Position numbers and translations under genes: made by a program. Shown here one piece after another: positions 35,857 through 45,119 of a stretch of 64,000 nt of DNA (within the stretch, counting starts at the first letter, position 1; the number at the start of each line of letters is the position of its first letter). The notes under the pieces are model-generated. The model worked only from the letters and a program-made list of their open reading frames with translations. It had not been told where the DNA came from and did not search any database. This DNA comes from Nitrosospira sp035547595. Its GTDB lineage: Bacteria; Pseudomonadota; Gammaproteobacteria; Burkholderiales; Nitrosomonadaceae. The stretch lies in NCBI GenBank assembly GCA_035547595.1, contig DASZUL010000022.1:93270-157269 (forward strand), read 5' to 3'.

Positions 35857-36330
35857 ATGACTTTCGTAGTGGAAAAAGATCCCGGACTGATCCCCCAGAT
35901 TCTGTCCCAGATACTGGACAGTTCCGTGAATGGCATCACGCTGGTGGATCCCGATCAGGAAGATATGCCGCTTGTTTATGCCAACAGGCAATTCGAATTG
36001 ATGACAGGCTATTCCCAGGAGGAAATACTGGGAAGGAACTGCCGTTTTTTGCAGGGCAGCGATCGTGACCAGGAAGGGCGATTCGCGATAAGGCGAGCCA
36101 TCGAAAAAGACCAGCCGGTGGAAGTCACCATTCGCAACTACCGGAAGGATGGCGGTCTCTTTTTTAACCACCTGACCCTTACGCCCTTATTCGATGGGGG
36201 TGGGAGGCTTATTTACTATTTAGGCGTCCAGTATGACGTCAACCACAACAGGGACATGATCTCAAGGTTCAGTACCCGGGAAGAAGCCGATACCCGACGG
36301 TTGCTGGCTTCATTGCTGCCCAGGCCCTGA
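35857..36330 (+). CDS. Short LOV-domain blue-light sensor
   Basis: A 157-residue protein made of one PAS/LOV domain with short flanking helices. The LOV hallmark GRNCRFLQ (59-66, flavin-adduct Cys62) is intact. YANRQFELMTGYS, the FMN-contacting NYRKDGG and FNHLTLTPL, and the C-terminal LGVQYDV are also present. LOV domains bind FMN and form a cysteinyl adduct in blue light. There is no kinase, GGDEF or HTH output, so it must signal through a partner or dimer change, as in the short LOV proteins of Pseudomonas. GGAGA lies before ATG 35857. Neighbours are an SRPBCC protein and a methyltransferase, with no obvious partner. Confidence 0.92.
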   Translation: MTFVVEKDPGLIPQILSQILDSSVNGITLVDPDQEDMPLVYANRQFELMTGYSQEEILGRNCRFLQGSDRDQEGRFAIRRAIEKDQPVEVTIRNYRKDGGLFFNHLTLTPLFDGGGRLIYYLGVQYDVNHNRDMISRFSTREEADTRRLLASLLPRP

Positions 36331-36405
36331 CATGGAGCATACGGGTAGCGCCTGCTGCAACAGGTCACGCCAAGGGTCGATCAGCCAAATACAACAGGGG
36401 GTCAT

Positions 36406-37437
36406 ATGACAATGGACACGTCTGGTTTTCAACCGCCTCGCCAGGACGACAGGCCCTTATGGGATGTCATGTTCGCGGTATATGGATATCCGGCCCTGCT
36501 CATCGCGCACCGCTTGAAAGTCTTTTCACTGCTGGAAACGGGCCCCCATGCATTGGAGGACATATGCAAAATCCTGAATATCAAAAGACGGCCTGCCGAG
36601 GCAATCCTGGCTGCTGCGACCGCGTTGGGGTTTTTATCGTTGCAAGACAGGCTTTATGCACTTACGCCTCTATCGGAAGATTATCTCCTCGAGAAAAGCC
36701 CGAGCTATTTCGGTTTTTTCTGGGACATGATGATCGACAACTCCGAGGTATTTTCGTATGAAAAACTTGAAAAAGCCGTATTGACCGACTGTCCCCAAGC
36801 CTATGGCGGCGGCGACATCTACCGCTCCCATGACGACCAGGTGGAGTTGGCGCGTAGATTCACGCGAGGCATGCACAGCATCAGCATGACCCTGGCGCAC
36901 GCCTGGCCCCATATAGCTGATCTTTCCGGCTCGCGGCTGATGCTCGACATCGGCGGCGGCTCGGGTGCCCATTCGATCGGCGCCGCACTTGCCTTTCCGC
37001 AGCTGCAGGCGCTGGTCCTGGATTTTCAGCCGGTATGCGAGGTTGCCCAGGAGTTCATTGCGAAGTACGGCTTGCAGGAGCGCATCAGGATGTGCGCCGC
37101 GGATATGTGGAAGGATCCTTTTCCCAGGGCCGACCTGCATTTTTACTCGAATATCTATCACGATTGGTCACTGGAGAAATGCATTTTTCTTACGGAAAAA
37201 AGTTTCGGGAGCCTTGAGCCCGGCGGACGCCTCATCATTCATGACGTGCTTTATAATGACGGCAAAACAGGTCCGTTTGCACCTGCGGCTTACAGCATGC
37301 TCATGATGGGATGGACCGAAGGGGAATCCTATTCAGTTTTAGAAGTGTCCGGGATGCTGGAAAGAGCGGGATTCAAGGAAATCCGCGCCTATCCCACCTT
37401 CGGTTATTACAGTATCGTCAGCGGCATCAAACCCTGA
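36406..37437 (+). CDS. SAM-dependent O-methyltransferase-like protein
   Basis: A 343-residue protein. It has an N-terminal winged-helix dimerisation domain (YPALLIAHRLKVFSLLETG, LEDICKILNIKRRPAEAIL) and a C-terminal Rossmann methyltransferase domain with the SAM motif LDIGGGSGAHSI, LDFQPVCEVA, and the later IYHDW and PGGRLIIHDV blocks. This matches the O-methyltransferase family 2 / hydroxyindole O-methyltransferase type, which acts on hydroxyl groups of small, often aromatic, molecules. GGGGTC lies upstream of ATG 36406. It follows the LOV gene by 75 bases and precedes the SmbP gene. The substrate is unknown. Confidence 0.88.
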   Translation: MTMDTSGFQPPRQDDRPLWDVMFAVYGYPALLIAHRLKVFSLLETGPHALEDICKILNIKRRPAEAILAAATALGFLSLQDRLYALTPLSEDYLLEKSPSYFGFFWDMMIDNSEVFSYEKLEKAVLTDCPQAYGGGDIYRSHDDQVELARRFTRGMHSISMTLAHAWPHIADLSGSRLMLDIGGGSGAHSIGAALAFPQLQALVLDFQPVCEVAQEFIAKYGLQERIRMCAADMWKDPFPRADLHFYSNIYHDWSLEKCIFLTEKSFGSLEPGGRLIIHDVLYNDGKTGPFAPAAYSMLMMGWTEGESYSVLEVSGMLERAGFKEIRAYPTFGYYSIVSGIKP

Positions 37438-37500
37438 GGAATTTCTGGACAAATCCTCCCTGGGCGATAAAACTTCCAAACCTTATAAAGGTGCAGGCGC

Positions 37501-37884
37501 TTGAAACCAGCCAGATATGTTTTTCTATTGACTCTGCTTTGCCTCACGAATTCGGCCCTGCTGCATGCCGAAGAGGACCATGACAAAAAAGCGCTCGAAC
37601 ACCTGGACAAAGCGATCCAGAGCGGAAGGGAAGGCAATGCCAAAGGAATAAGCACCCATGCCGCGGAAGGAAAAAGAGAGTTGATCGAAGCGAACAAGGA
37701 GCATCCTTATACCCATCTCCAAAAATCCATATACGGAGAACATGAGAGGGCCGAACATGACAAGGAAGCTTTCGAGGAAATGGATGAAGCCATCGGCGAA
37801 GCCCGGGAAGGGCATGTCGCAGAAGCCGTCGAGGCCGTCGAGCGCGCGTCAATGCATGTGAAGGAAAAGCAGGAATCCCCATGA
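37501..37884 (+). CDS. smbP: Small periplasmic metal-binding protein (SmbP-like)
   Basis: A 127-residue secreted protein. It has a signal peptide (KPARYVFLLTLLCLTNSALLHA) followed by a His-, Glu- and Lys-rich helical body with degenerate heptad-like repeats (HDKKALEHLDKAIQSGREGN, GEHERAEHDKEAFEEMDEAI). The pattern matches SmbP, a copper-binding periplasmic four-helix protein first described in Nitrosomonas europaea. It probably buffers copper or other divalent metals, which are in high demand in ammonia oxidisers. The start is TTG 37501 with AAGGTG upstream; no ATG fits the signal peptide. The symbol is given by family resemblance. Confidence 0.8.
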   Translation: MKPARYVFLLTLLCLTNSALLHAEEDHDKKALEHLDKAIQSGREGNAKGISTHAAEGKRELIEANKEHPYTHLQKSIYGEHERAEHDKEAFEEMDEAIGEAREGHVAEAVEAVERASMHVKEKQESP

Positions 37885-38094
37885 CGGCGGCTTCGGCAGA
37901 GCCACCGTTTCCATTATTCAATCGAAATCCCTGTTGGTTCCCTCCGATGAAGTTGCAGCCCATACGGCCCTGCAATTTTATCTCCTGTGCCTTTCCGTAC
38001 AGAAGGCCGCATAAAATCAGGGTAAATATAACGCGTAGGCGATGTTTCACGAGAGGCTCGGCACCGCGAACCTGAAATCAAAGGAGAACAAACG

Positions 38095-38499
38095 ATGAAC
38101 CATGCCACAGACCCAACCAGCGCCGACCCGGTTCGTCGGTCGACAGCGCAGCATGTGAACCGCGAAATAGATCGCCAGACAACTCGCAACATCCGGTGTT
38201 ATGCCAACAGCAGCCCCGAAGTGGTCAATAGACGCATCCAGGAACTCGACAAAGAGTGGGACATCGAGCGAGCGCTTGAAGTGAACGCCTCGACACTGGC
38301 CCTGACGGGTCTTTTGCTCGCCGTGACGGTCGACAGGAAATGGCTGGTTTTATCGGGGGTCGTGCTGTCATTCCTGCTGCAGCACGGATTGCAGGGGTGG
38401 TGCCCGCCTTTACCCGCATTGCGACGTCTGGGGGTACGCACGCGAGGCGAAATCGACCGGGAAAAATATGAGCTGAGGGCCTTGCTGGAGGGAAGATAG
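38095..38499 (+). CDS. Small inner-membrane protein, DUF2892-like
   Basis: A 134-residue protein. The N-terminal half is soluble (NREIDRQTTRNIRCYANSSP), followed by WDIERALEVNASTLALTGLLLAVTVDRKWLVLSGVVLSFLLQHGLQGW as two membrane helices (residues about 62-100, shown only by its key pieces WDIERALEVN and LQHGLQGW), then CPPLPALRRLGVRTRGEID. The Cys-Pro-Pro-Leu turn after the second helix resembles DUF2892 / YgaP-type membrane domains, often seen with rhodaneses, but no rhodanese is fused or adjacent. AAAGGAG lies before ATG 38095. Function unknown. Confidence 0.75.
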   Translation: MNHATDPTSADPVRRSTAQHVNREIDRQTTRNIRCYANSSPEVVNRRIQELDKEWDIERALEVNASTLALTGLLLAVTVDRKWLVLSGVVLSFLLQHGLQGWCPPLPALRRLGVRTRGEIDREKYELRALLEGR

Positions 38500-38624
38500 C
38501 CGCTGGCCAGGGGAAGCAGGCCATAATGATTGCTTGCTCGCCGACGGCCCCCTCAAAGTTAGCGATTGAGAGAGGTTGCCAACCGGTCGATATCCATCTC
38601 CGTTGCACACGTATCCGGGAACAG

Positions 38625-41186
38625 TCATTTATCTGCTGGCTTGAACCCTAGAATTTTCATGGCGGGCGATATGGATTGCCTGAGCGCTTCATACTCCCGC
38701 CATGGTTCGTTCCCCCTGTCCAGCCGCTCGTGTATATTGGAAACAGACCAGCGCGCCCCGCCTGTCAGCGATTCCAGTTCTTCCCAGGTTATGGGAACCG
38801 AGACTCCCAGGCCTGGGCGGGCGCGAACCGACCAGGCCGCCACCGTGGTGGCTCCGAAGCCATTGCGCAGATAATCGATGAAAATTTTCCCGACACGGTT
38901 ACGCGGGCCGCTTTTCGCCACGAAATGCTGCGGAATGGTTTCAGCCAGATGCTGAACGATGGCTTGCGAAAAGTCTTTTACCATATCCCAGCCGTTCAGC
39001 CTTTTTATCGGCACCACCACGTGCAAGCCCTTTCCGCCGCTGGTCTTGAGAAAGGACTCCAGTTTGAGCTGCTTCAGGAATATGCGGACAAGCTGCGCGG
39101 ACTCCTGGATACGCTTCCACTCGACCCCTTCCCCGGGATCCAGGTCGAAAGTGATCCTGTCGGGCTTATCGATCAGATCTTTTTTTGCATTCCAGGTGTG
39201 AAATTCCAGTACATTCATTTGTACCGCACCCAATAACCCTGCCGGGGTTGCAATCTCCAACAGGGGCTGGTGGTCAGAATCAAGATCCGGATCGAGCTGA
39301 TTGACACCATCGATATTCTCCTTTTCCCAGTGTTTCTGAAAAAACAGCTGGCCGGAAATACCATCCGGTGCACGCACGAGCGAAACCGGCCTTCCCTTGA
39401 GATGCTCCATCATCAAGGGGGCTACCAGTGCATAGTAGCGGATAATCTCGATCTTGGTAGTACCGCCGGAAGGATCCACCACCCGCGCGGGATGAGTCAC
39501 TTTCAACGACGAAGGGATCACCGATACTTCTTCCGGCCTCGTGTCCTGTCCTGCTCCCCCCGCGGTTACGGAATTGCCTTCCGGCGGATGTACTGCCCTT
39601 TCACGCCCCACCGCGGCCGGTTTCTTGTCCATCCTCAAACCCTGGAAAACCGAGTGCCGGATATGCCCGTGCCGCGTCCATTCGCCAAAGGAAATTTCAG
39701 CCACGAGCGCCGGCTTTACCCAGTGCGCCTTCCTGTCGATCCCGGCTGCTATGTCGAAAGGGCTCCGGTCGACCGCAATCTTGCCCAGCTTTTCCTTGAG
39801 GTCGCGTAGCGCATTGTCGCTGAACCCCGTCCCCACATTTCCGGCATACCGGAGTTTTTTATCTTCATCGTAAAAACCCAGCAAAAGAGAACCTATACCG
39901 GTTCTCGAGCCCTTGGGATCCGTATATCCCCCGATGACGAATTCCTGCCGCTGGCTGCATTTCAGCTTTATCCAGTCGTCCGACCGCCGTGAAACATAGA
40001 TGGAATTTTTGCGCTTGCCGATGACGCCTTCCAGCCCGAGGCGGCATGCCGAGGCAATGATATCTCCTGGCTTCGCCTCGAAAACATCGCTGAAACGCAC
40101 GCCGTCAGGGACAGCTTTTTCGAGCAGCTGCTTGAGCAGCGCTCTGCGTTCGATCAGGGGCACGGACCGCAAATCATATCCGTCGCCGAATGGCATATCG
40201 AAAAGATAGTAGACGATATTTCGTGTTTTTTCGCTGTCGAAGGCGTTCTGCAAGGCCTGGAAATCCGGTATGCCATTACCGTTCAATACCGTGATTTCGC
40301 CATCCAGCCACCCCGACTTCAGCTTCATTTTGCTCATCGCCTTCGCCAGGTGCGGCAATTTATGGGACCAGTCGTTTCCGTTGCGGGTAACGAGACGGAC
40401 TTCGGCACCGTTTTTCCTGGCCAGCATGCGGTATCCGTCGAACTTGATCTCGTAGACCCAGTCCGCCGGGTTTCCCGGCGGCTCGTCCACCAGGGTGGCA
40501 AGCTCCGGCTGGAGAGTGAGCGGCAGGTCGGCCTTGATGGCCCGTTCCAGGCCCACGGCAAAATTTGGCTTCTTCGATGCCGAGCTTTTTTTTTCTGCTT
40601 CTCCCGTTTCCGGCTGTTCCCGGGGTATGCGGGCGACGCTGTCCGGCATTTCATCCACCACGCTGAATTCGCTCGCCGGCCGCACATACTCATCCTTTTC
40701 CTTGATGAGCAGCCAGGGCTCCTGCTTTTCCACTTCCCTGTTTTTCATGCGTACCAGCGCCCAATGGCCCTTGAGCTTCACACCGCGCAGCTCGAACTTC
40801 AGCTTTCCGTCGCGGTAGCCTTTATGGGGGTCTTCCAGGGGAATCCAGACTCCCTTGTCCCATATGATGACCTTTCCTGCGCCATACTGCCCGGCTGGAA
40901 TCTGGCCCTCGAAGCGGTTATAGGAAATCGGATGGTCTTCCACATGGACTGCCATGCGTTTGTCACTGGGATCGAAGCTGGGGCCCTTGGGAACAGCCCA
41001 GCTTTTCATCGCTCCTTCGAGTTCCAGACGGAAGTCGTAATGCAGCCGGGTAGCCCAATGCTTCTGGACGACAAACGCCAGCGCGGACCCGCTCCTGTTC
41101 TCGCGTTGATTTTCTCCGCTCGGCTCGGTCGTCTTGGAGAAATCGCGCTTGGCTCTATAGGTCTTGAGAAGATCTGTTTTCGGCAT
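38625..41186 (-). CDS. ligD: ATP-dependent DNA ligase D (multi-domain NHEJ ligase)
   Basis: An 853-residue LigD. The order is 3'-phosphoesterase domain (RLHYDFRLELEGAMKSWAVP, HVEDHPISYNRFEG), central ATP-dependent ligase with nucleotidyl Lys in YEIKFDGYR and EGVIGKRK, and a C-terminal primase-polymerase domain with the metal-binding Asp pair in FDLDPGEG and SGGKGLHVVVP. This PE-LIG-POL order is that of Pseudomonas LigD. It repairs double-strand breaks with Ku by end trimming, gap filling and sealing. It lies 11 bases downstream of the Ku gene on the same strand, so the two form an operon. Confidence 0.95.
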   Translation of the reverse strand: MPKTDLLKTYRAKRDFSKTTEPSGENQRENRSGSALAFVVQKHWATRLHYDFRLELEGAMKSWAVPKGPSFDPSDKRMAVHVEDHPISYNRFEGQIPAGQYGAGKVIIWDKGVWIPLEDPHKGYRDGKLKFELRGVKLKGHWALVRMKNREVEKQEPWLLIKEKDEYVRPASEFSVVDEMPDSVARIPREQPETGEAEKKSSASKKPNFAVGLERAIKADLPLTLQPELATLVDEPPGNPADWVYEIKFDGYRMLARKNGAEVRLVTRNGNDWSHKLPHLAKAMSKMKLKSGWLDGEITVLNGNGIPDFQALQNAFDSEKTRNIVYYLFDMPFGDGYDLRSVPLIERRALLKQLLEKAVPDGVRFSDVFEAKPGDIIASACRLGLEGVIGKRKNSIYVSRRSDDWIKLKCSQRQEFVIGGYTDPKGSRTGIGSLLLGFYDEDKKLRYAGNVGTGFSDNALRDLKEKLGKIAVDRSPFDIAAGIDRKAHWVKPALVAEISFGEWTRHGHIRHSVFQGLRMDKKPAAVGRERAVHPPEGNSVTAGGAGQDTRPEEVSVIPSSLKVTHPARVVDPSGGTTKIEIIRYYALVAPLMMEHLKGRPVSLVRAPDGISGQLFFQKHWEKENIDGVNQLDPDLDSDHQPLLEIATPAGLLGAVQMNVLEFHTWNAKKDLIDKPDRITFDLDPGEGVEWKRIQESAQLVRIFLKQLKLESFLKTSGGKGLHVVVPIKRLNGWDMVKDFSQAIVQHLAETIPQHFVAKSGPRNRVGKIFIDYLRNGFGATTVAAWSVRARPGLGVSVPITWEELESLTGGARWSVSNIHERLDRGNEPWREYEALRQSISPAMKILGFKPADK

Positions 41187-41197
41187 GTGCTTTTACT

Positions 41198-42115
41198 TTA
41201 TGCGCGGCGCTTATGGCTGCCATGGCTCCCGCTCCCTGAAGCTGCCGCGTTGCCCGAACCCGCTTTTGCCGAACTTTTGATCGATGCCCTTTTCTGGCTT
41301 CCCTCGCTTTCCTTGCTTTTCAAGCTGCGCTGCAGCAACTCGGTAAGGTCGAGGATCTGCGCTCCGCGGGGAGATTCTTCCTCCTCGGGCTGAACCACGG
41401 ACTGGATATCTCCGGTCTCAACCTTCTTGTTTACCAGCTTTATGATTTCGTCCTTGAAGGAATCTTCGAATTGTTCCGGCTGCCATTTCCCGCTCATGTC
41501 GGTCACCAATTGCTCAGCCATCTTCAGTTCCTTCTCCGTTATGCCTGCTTCCTCGGTTCCCTCGGCTGGAAAATTCAGATTTTCCCAGCTGCGAATCTCA
41601 TCCGCCCAGCGCAAAAGATTCAGAACGAGTGCGGGACCGGATGGCACCAGCGCCGCGAGATGCTGTCTGGTCTGGATGACCACCCGCGCCACCCCGATCC
41701 GCTTCGTGTTGAAAAGCGCTTCCCGCAGGAGCGCGTAGACCTTGCCGCCCTTGTTGATCGGAACGACATAATACGGCCGCTCCAGGTAGATGAAAGGAAT
41801 GGCGGTCGCGGGCACGAATGTTTCTATTTCGATTGTCTGTGTCGTCTTGGGATATGCCGCAGCGATCTCCTCCTGGCTCAGGACGACGTACTTTCCATTT
41901 TCATACTCTATCCCCTTGACGATGTTCTCCTTATCGATCTCCTTGCCGGTTTTTTTGTTGATGCGCCTGTAGCCCACCGGATCCATGGTCCGCTTGTCCA
42001 GCCAGTCGAAATTCAAGCCGCCTTCAACGGTGGCTGCATGGAGCGCAACGGGTATATGCACCAGACCAAAACTGATCGCCCCCTTCCATAATGATCGGCT
42101 GCTTGTCGTAGTCAT
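41198..42115 (-). CDS. ku: Bacterial Ku, DNA end-binding protein
   Basis: A 305-residue Ku homologue. It has the N-terminal family block SLWKGAISFGLVHIPV, the bridge region GKYVVLSQEEIAA, IETFVPATAIPFIYLERPYY (read as its parts) and YALLREALFNTKRIGVARVV, followed by a Ser/Lys/Gly-rich basic C-terminal tail. It forms a homodimeric ring on broken DNA ends and recruits LigD. ATG 42115 has AGGAG at good spacing; the GTG at 42145 gives an extra N-terminus with no family support. It is the first gene of a ku-ligD operon. Confidence 0.95.
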   Translation of the reverse strand: MTTTSSRSLWKGAISFGLVHIPVALHAATVEGGLNFDWLDKRTMDPVGYRRINKKTGKEIDKENIVKGIEYENGKYVVLSQEEIAAAYPKTTQTIEIETFVPATAIPFIYLERPYYVVPINKGGKVYALLREALFNTKRIGVARVVIQTRQHLAALVPSGPALVLNLLRWADEIRSWENLNFPAEGTEEAGITEKELKMAEQLVTDMSGKWQPEQFEDSFKDEIIKLVNKKVETGDIQSVVQPEEEESPRGAQILDLTELLQRSLKSKESEGSQKRASIKSSAKAGSGNAAASGSGSHGSHKRRA

Positions 42116-42587
42116 GATGGCTCCTGATATCGTGCGCGACCTCACGGCCTCCAGCCGGCTGCTGTAGCAAAGCCGGACAAAACCGGATATGTATTTGTCG
42201 TCTTCGGACAGTCTAGGATTGGCTGCAGGCCCTGTATGTTCGATTGCACACAGATTGCGCCAAAGCTGATCCGTATACTCTGCCAGGTTTGATCATCCAG
42301 CTGAATACCCGCGGGACATAAGGGGGGACTTTGGCCGGCCCGGGCCGGTCCGTTATTTGCGGTCGACGGCCTATTCGCAAGGTATACGCCGGGTATAAGT
42401 CTTCCAAAGGTTATACCTGGCCTTTCGCCGGAGATCACGCGAGCCCCGGATGAGGCAGGCAAACTACGCATGATAAGAGCCGCAGCAAGCTTCTACAGTT
42501 CCTGCTTCCGGGACTGATTCTTGAAAGCGGAAGCTTTCGATCCCGCCCGGTTACCTGACCACGCAACTATTATGGAGCAAACCTTCC
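42116..42587. other. 472-base intergenic region
   Basis: It separates the divergent Ku gene and a small membrane-protein gene. It contains short inverted repeats such as GAAAGC/GCTTTC (42523-42538) and an AGGTATA...TATACCT pair around 42380-42420. No open frame looks coding. Confidence 0.5.
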
Positions 42588-42815
42588 ATGGATGAACTGT
42601 CCCTGCTGCAGTGGCCCGCGATGCTGGTGAATATTCTCTCGGTATGGTTATTGACGTTTCCGGCCAAACAGGTGCGGCATACAGGCTTCCTGCTTTCCCT
42701 CCTCAGCAACACCTTATGGGTGGCATGGGGATGGCACACCCACGCACTCGCGGTTATCGTGCTCCAGTTTGCACTGGCCGCCCTCAATATCCGGGGTATC
42801 CGCAAGACCGATTAG
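42588..42815 (+). CDS. Small two- or three-helix membrane protein
   Basis: A 75-residue hydrophobic protein: WPAMLVNILSVWLLTF, HTGFLLSLLSNTLWVAWGW and HALAVIVLQFALAALNIRGI are likely membrane helices, with a basic end (RGIRKTD). The last two helices resemble one repeat of PnuC or SWEET-like small transporters (SNTLWVAWGW, LQFALAALNIRG), but no function is established. GGAG lies about 11 bases before ATG 42588. It stands alone, with long non-coding stretches on both sides. Confidence 0.65.
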   Translation: MDELSLLQWPAMLVNILSVWLLTFPAKQVRHTGFLLSLLSNTLWVAWGWHTHALAVIVLQFALAALNIRGIRKTD

Positions 42816-43272
42816 AAAAAAAAGCCTGTCGATCGATTCCCGTTCCTTCACGGAGCAGGAGTAAATCCTCCCCGTCAACCCTGTTCTGCCAGATACATCC
42901 CTTTTGTGCTCATCTATATCGCGTAACCTGACACTTATCCGATACCCGACGAACGCGGTATATCGCCTCGATATGAACCGGGAATTCAAGACGCACACCC
43001 GCCTGCCCACCCCTGCTTTTACCGGATCAGCCAAATCGCCCCGGGCGCCCCGATATCTATACTGTTTGCATAAGCGCTTTCCTCATTCGGCCTCGTCAGG
43101 TCGGCAGAACAACGAAATTCCTTCTTGCCGTCATCCGGAACAATGGGGCATTCAAAAAGCCCTCTGGGACAAGTCATTCGCGAGTTGTACATGCCGGTAA
43201 AACCAGCGTTTCTTAAGACCTGCGCCTGAATTTGAGATATGATTGGCGGCGATAATTCCAGAAATTCCGGTC
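42816..43272. other. 457-base intergenic region
   Basis: It lies between the small membrane-protein gene and the ABC exporter gene, both on the plus strand. I see no gene-like frame, no clear terminator and no repeat. Confidence 0.45.
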
Positions 43273-44997
43273 ATGCGAACTCTGATCACCTATTGCACGC
43301 TCTACCCCCGGCGCACGGCATATGTGTTGATTGCCCTGCTGGCGGCGGGTGTCGCTGAGGGACTCAGCCTCACGGCCTTGCTTCCATTGCTTTCGGTTGC
43401 CGTCGGCAGCCCCGAAGATTCCGATATCGGGCGGCGAATCGTGGAAATACTTAATGGCATGGGCATTCAACCCACGATCGCCGCCATGCTGTTGGTAATC
43501 GTGGGCGGCATGATCCTTAAAAGCATCATACTGCTGGTGGCGAACAGGCAGGTTGGCTACACCGTCGCGCATGTCGCGACTTCGCTGCGCCTCGAACTCA
43601 TCGGGGCGCTTCTGGCAAGCCGGTGGCAATATTATCTGCGCCAGCCCATGGGCTCGCTCGCCAATTCCATTGCCACTGAAGCCAATCGGGCCGCCAACGG
43701 CTATGAGCATTGCGCCACCGTGCTTGCGTTGTCGGTCCAGGCGCTGGTTTACGGAACGGTTGCCATGTTCATTTCCTGGGAGGCAACCCTTTCCTCTTTC
43801 ATCGTCGGTTTCCTCATGCTGCAGATATTGAGCAGCCTGATACGCGCCACCCGCCATGCCGGGGCGAAACAAACTCATCTGTTGCGCCATTTGCTGACCT
43901 ATCTTTCCGACATTCTTGGCTCGGTCAAGTCGCTCAAGGCCATGGCGCGCGATAATGTCGCCGACGCGATCCTGCGGGACCAGACCAAGCAGCTCGAGAA
44001 AGCCACCCGGCGCGAGGTCATGAGCAGGGAAGCGCTCCTGGCCCTGCAGGAACCCATTCTCGCCATCCTGATGGCCTCGGGATTATACATAGCGCTGGAA
44101 ATGTGGGAACTTACCCTTCCCTCGGTGATGGTCATCGCATTTCTGCTGGTGCGCATGCTCGGGTTGCTCAACAAGATACAGCGGCGATACCAGCAACTGA
44201 CAGCACAGGAAAGCGCTTACTGGGCCCTGCGAACGTCGATCGAGGAAGCGCGTGCGGCTGCCGAACGAAGCACCGGTTCCCGGCGGCCCACGCTGAAAAG
44301 CGGGATCAGCCTGCGGCATATCCACTTCGATTACGGGTCCAAGACGATATTCCAGGGCCTGGATCTCGAAATACCGGTGAGATCGTTCATCACGATTTCC
44401 GGGAGCTCGGGCGTGGGCAAAAGCACGCTGCTGGATTTGTTGTGCGGTCTCGCCGAGCCTAAATCCGGCGAGATCTTCATCGACGGAATTTCGTTGCGTG
44501 AAATCCATCCGCGCGACTGGCGGCACATGATAGGCTACGTATCACAGGAAACGATATTGCTGCACGATACCGTCCTCAGCAATATCCTCGTGGGTGCTCC
44601 GTCCCTGGGGTATGCCGATGCTGAAAGAGCCCTGCGGCAGGCCGGCGCATGGGATTTCGTCAACGCACTCCCCGAGGGAATGCAAACGATCGTCGGTGAA
44701 CGCGGCGGCCTTCTTTCCGGCGGACAGCGCCAACGCATCGCGATCGCCAGGGCGCTGGCCCACCAACCCCAATTCCTGCTTCTCGACGAACCGACAAGCG
44801 CGCTGGATCCAGAAAGCGAGCGGATAGTTTGCGAGACTTTACAGGATCTGGCGAAAGACCTTACGGTTATCGCCGTGTCGCACCAGCCTGCGCTCATCAA
44901 CGCGGCCGACACGATATATACGCTCTCGAAAGGCAAGGCGGAACGGGTGCGATATCCCAGCATCCGGGAGAATGGCGCTCACCTCGCCGCCAACTGA
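43273..44997 (+). CDS. ABC exporter, fused permease and ATPase (type IV exporter fold)
   Basis: A 574-residue half-transporter. The N-terminal membrane domain has about six helices, starting YVLIALLAAGVAEGLSL. The ATPase domain has Walker A GSSGVGKST, Q-loop YVSQETILLHDT, signature LSGGQRQR, Walker B LLLDEPTSALD and the His switch VSHQPA. It would work as a homodimer exporting a lipid, glycan or peptide. It differs from MsbA in length of helices and has no peptidase domain; the substrate is unknown. ATG 43273 is preferred over TTG 43243 because the first helix follows soon after; the Shine-Dalgarno sequence is weak for both. It is convergent with lptF. Confidence 0.88.
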   Translation: MRTLITYCTLYPRRTAYVLIALLAAGVAEGLSLTALLPLLSVAVGSPEDSDIGRRIVEILNGMGIQPTIAAMLLVIVGGMILKSIILLVANRQVGYTVAHVATSLRLELIGALLASRWQYYLRQPMGSLANSIATEANRAANGYEHCATVLALSVQALVYGTVAMFISWEATLSSFIVGFLMLQILSSLIRATRHAGAKQTHLLRHLLTYLSDILGSVKSLKAMARDNVADAILRDQTKQLEKATRREVMSREALLALQEPILAILMASGLYIALEMWELTLPSVMVIAFLLVRMLGLLNKIQRRYQQLTAQESAYWALRTSIEEARAAAERSTGSRRPTLKSGISLRHIHFDYGSKTIFQGLDLEIPVRSFITISGSSGVGKSTLLDLLCGLAEPKSGEIFIDGISLREIHPRDWRHMIGYVSQETILLHDTVLSNILVGAPSLGYADAERALRQAGAWDFVNALPEGMQTIVGERGGLLSGGQRQRIAIARALAHQPQFLLLDEPTSALDPESERIVCETLQDLAKDLTVIAVSHQPALINAADTIYTLSKGKAERVRYPSIRENGAHLAAN

Positions 44998-45119
44998 ACA
45001 GGACAGCCTATCCTACGTCGCCACCAACGGCCACGGATAAAATCTTCAATGGCAAAGCCATACCGGCACTGCCCTCTCTGTATCCCGACGTTGCGCCTTT
45101 GTGGCGCCTTGCGAGGCTT

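Noticed and set aside
42142..42471. 109-codon minus-strand frame upstream of Ku
   Set aside because: No Shine-Dalgarno sequence, no domain, and a proline/arginine-rich non-coding look.
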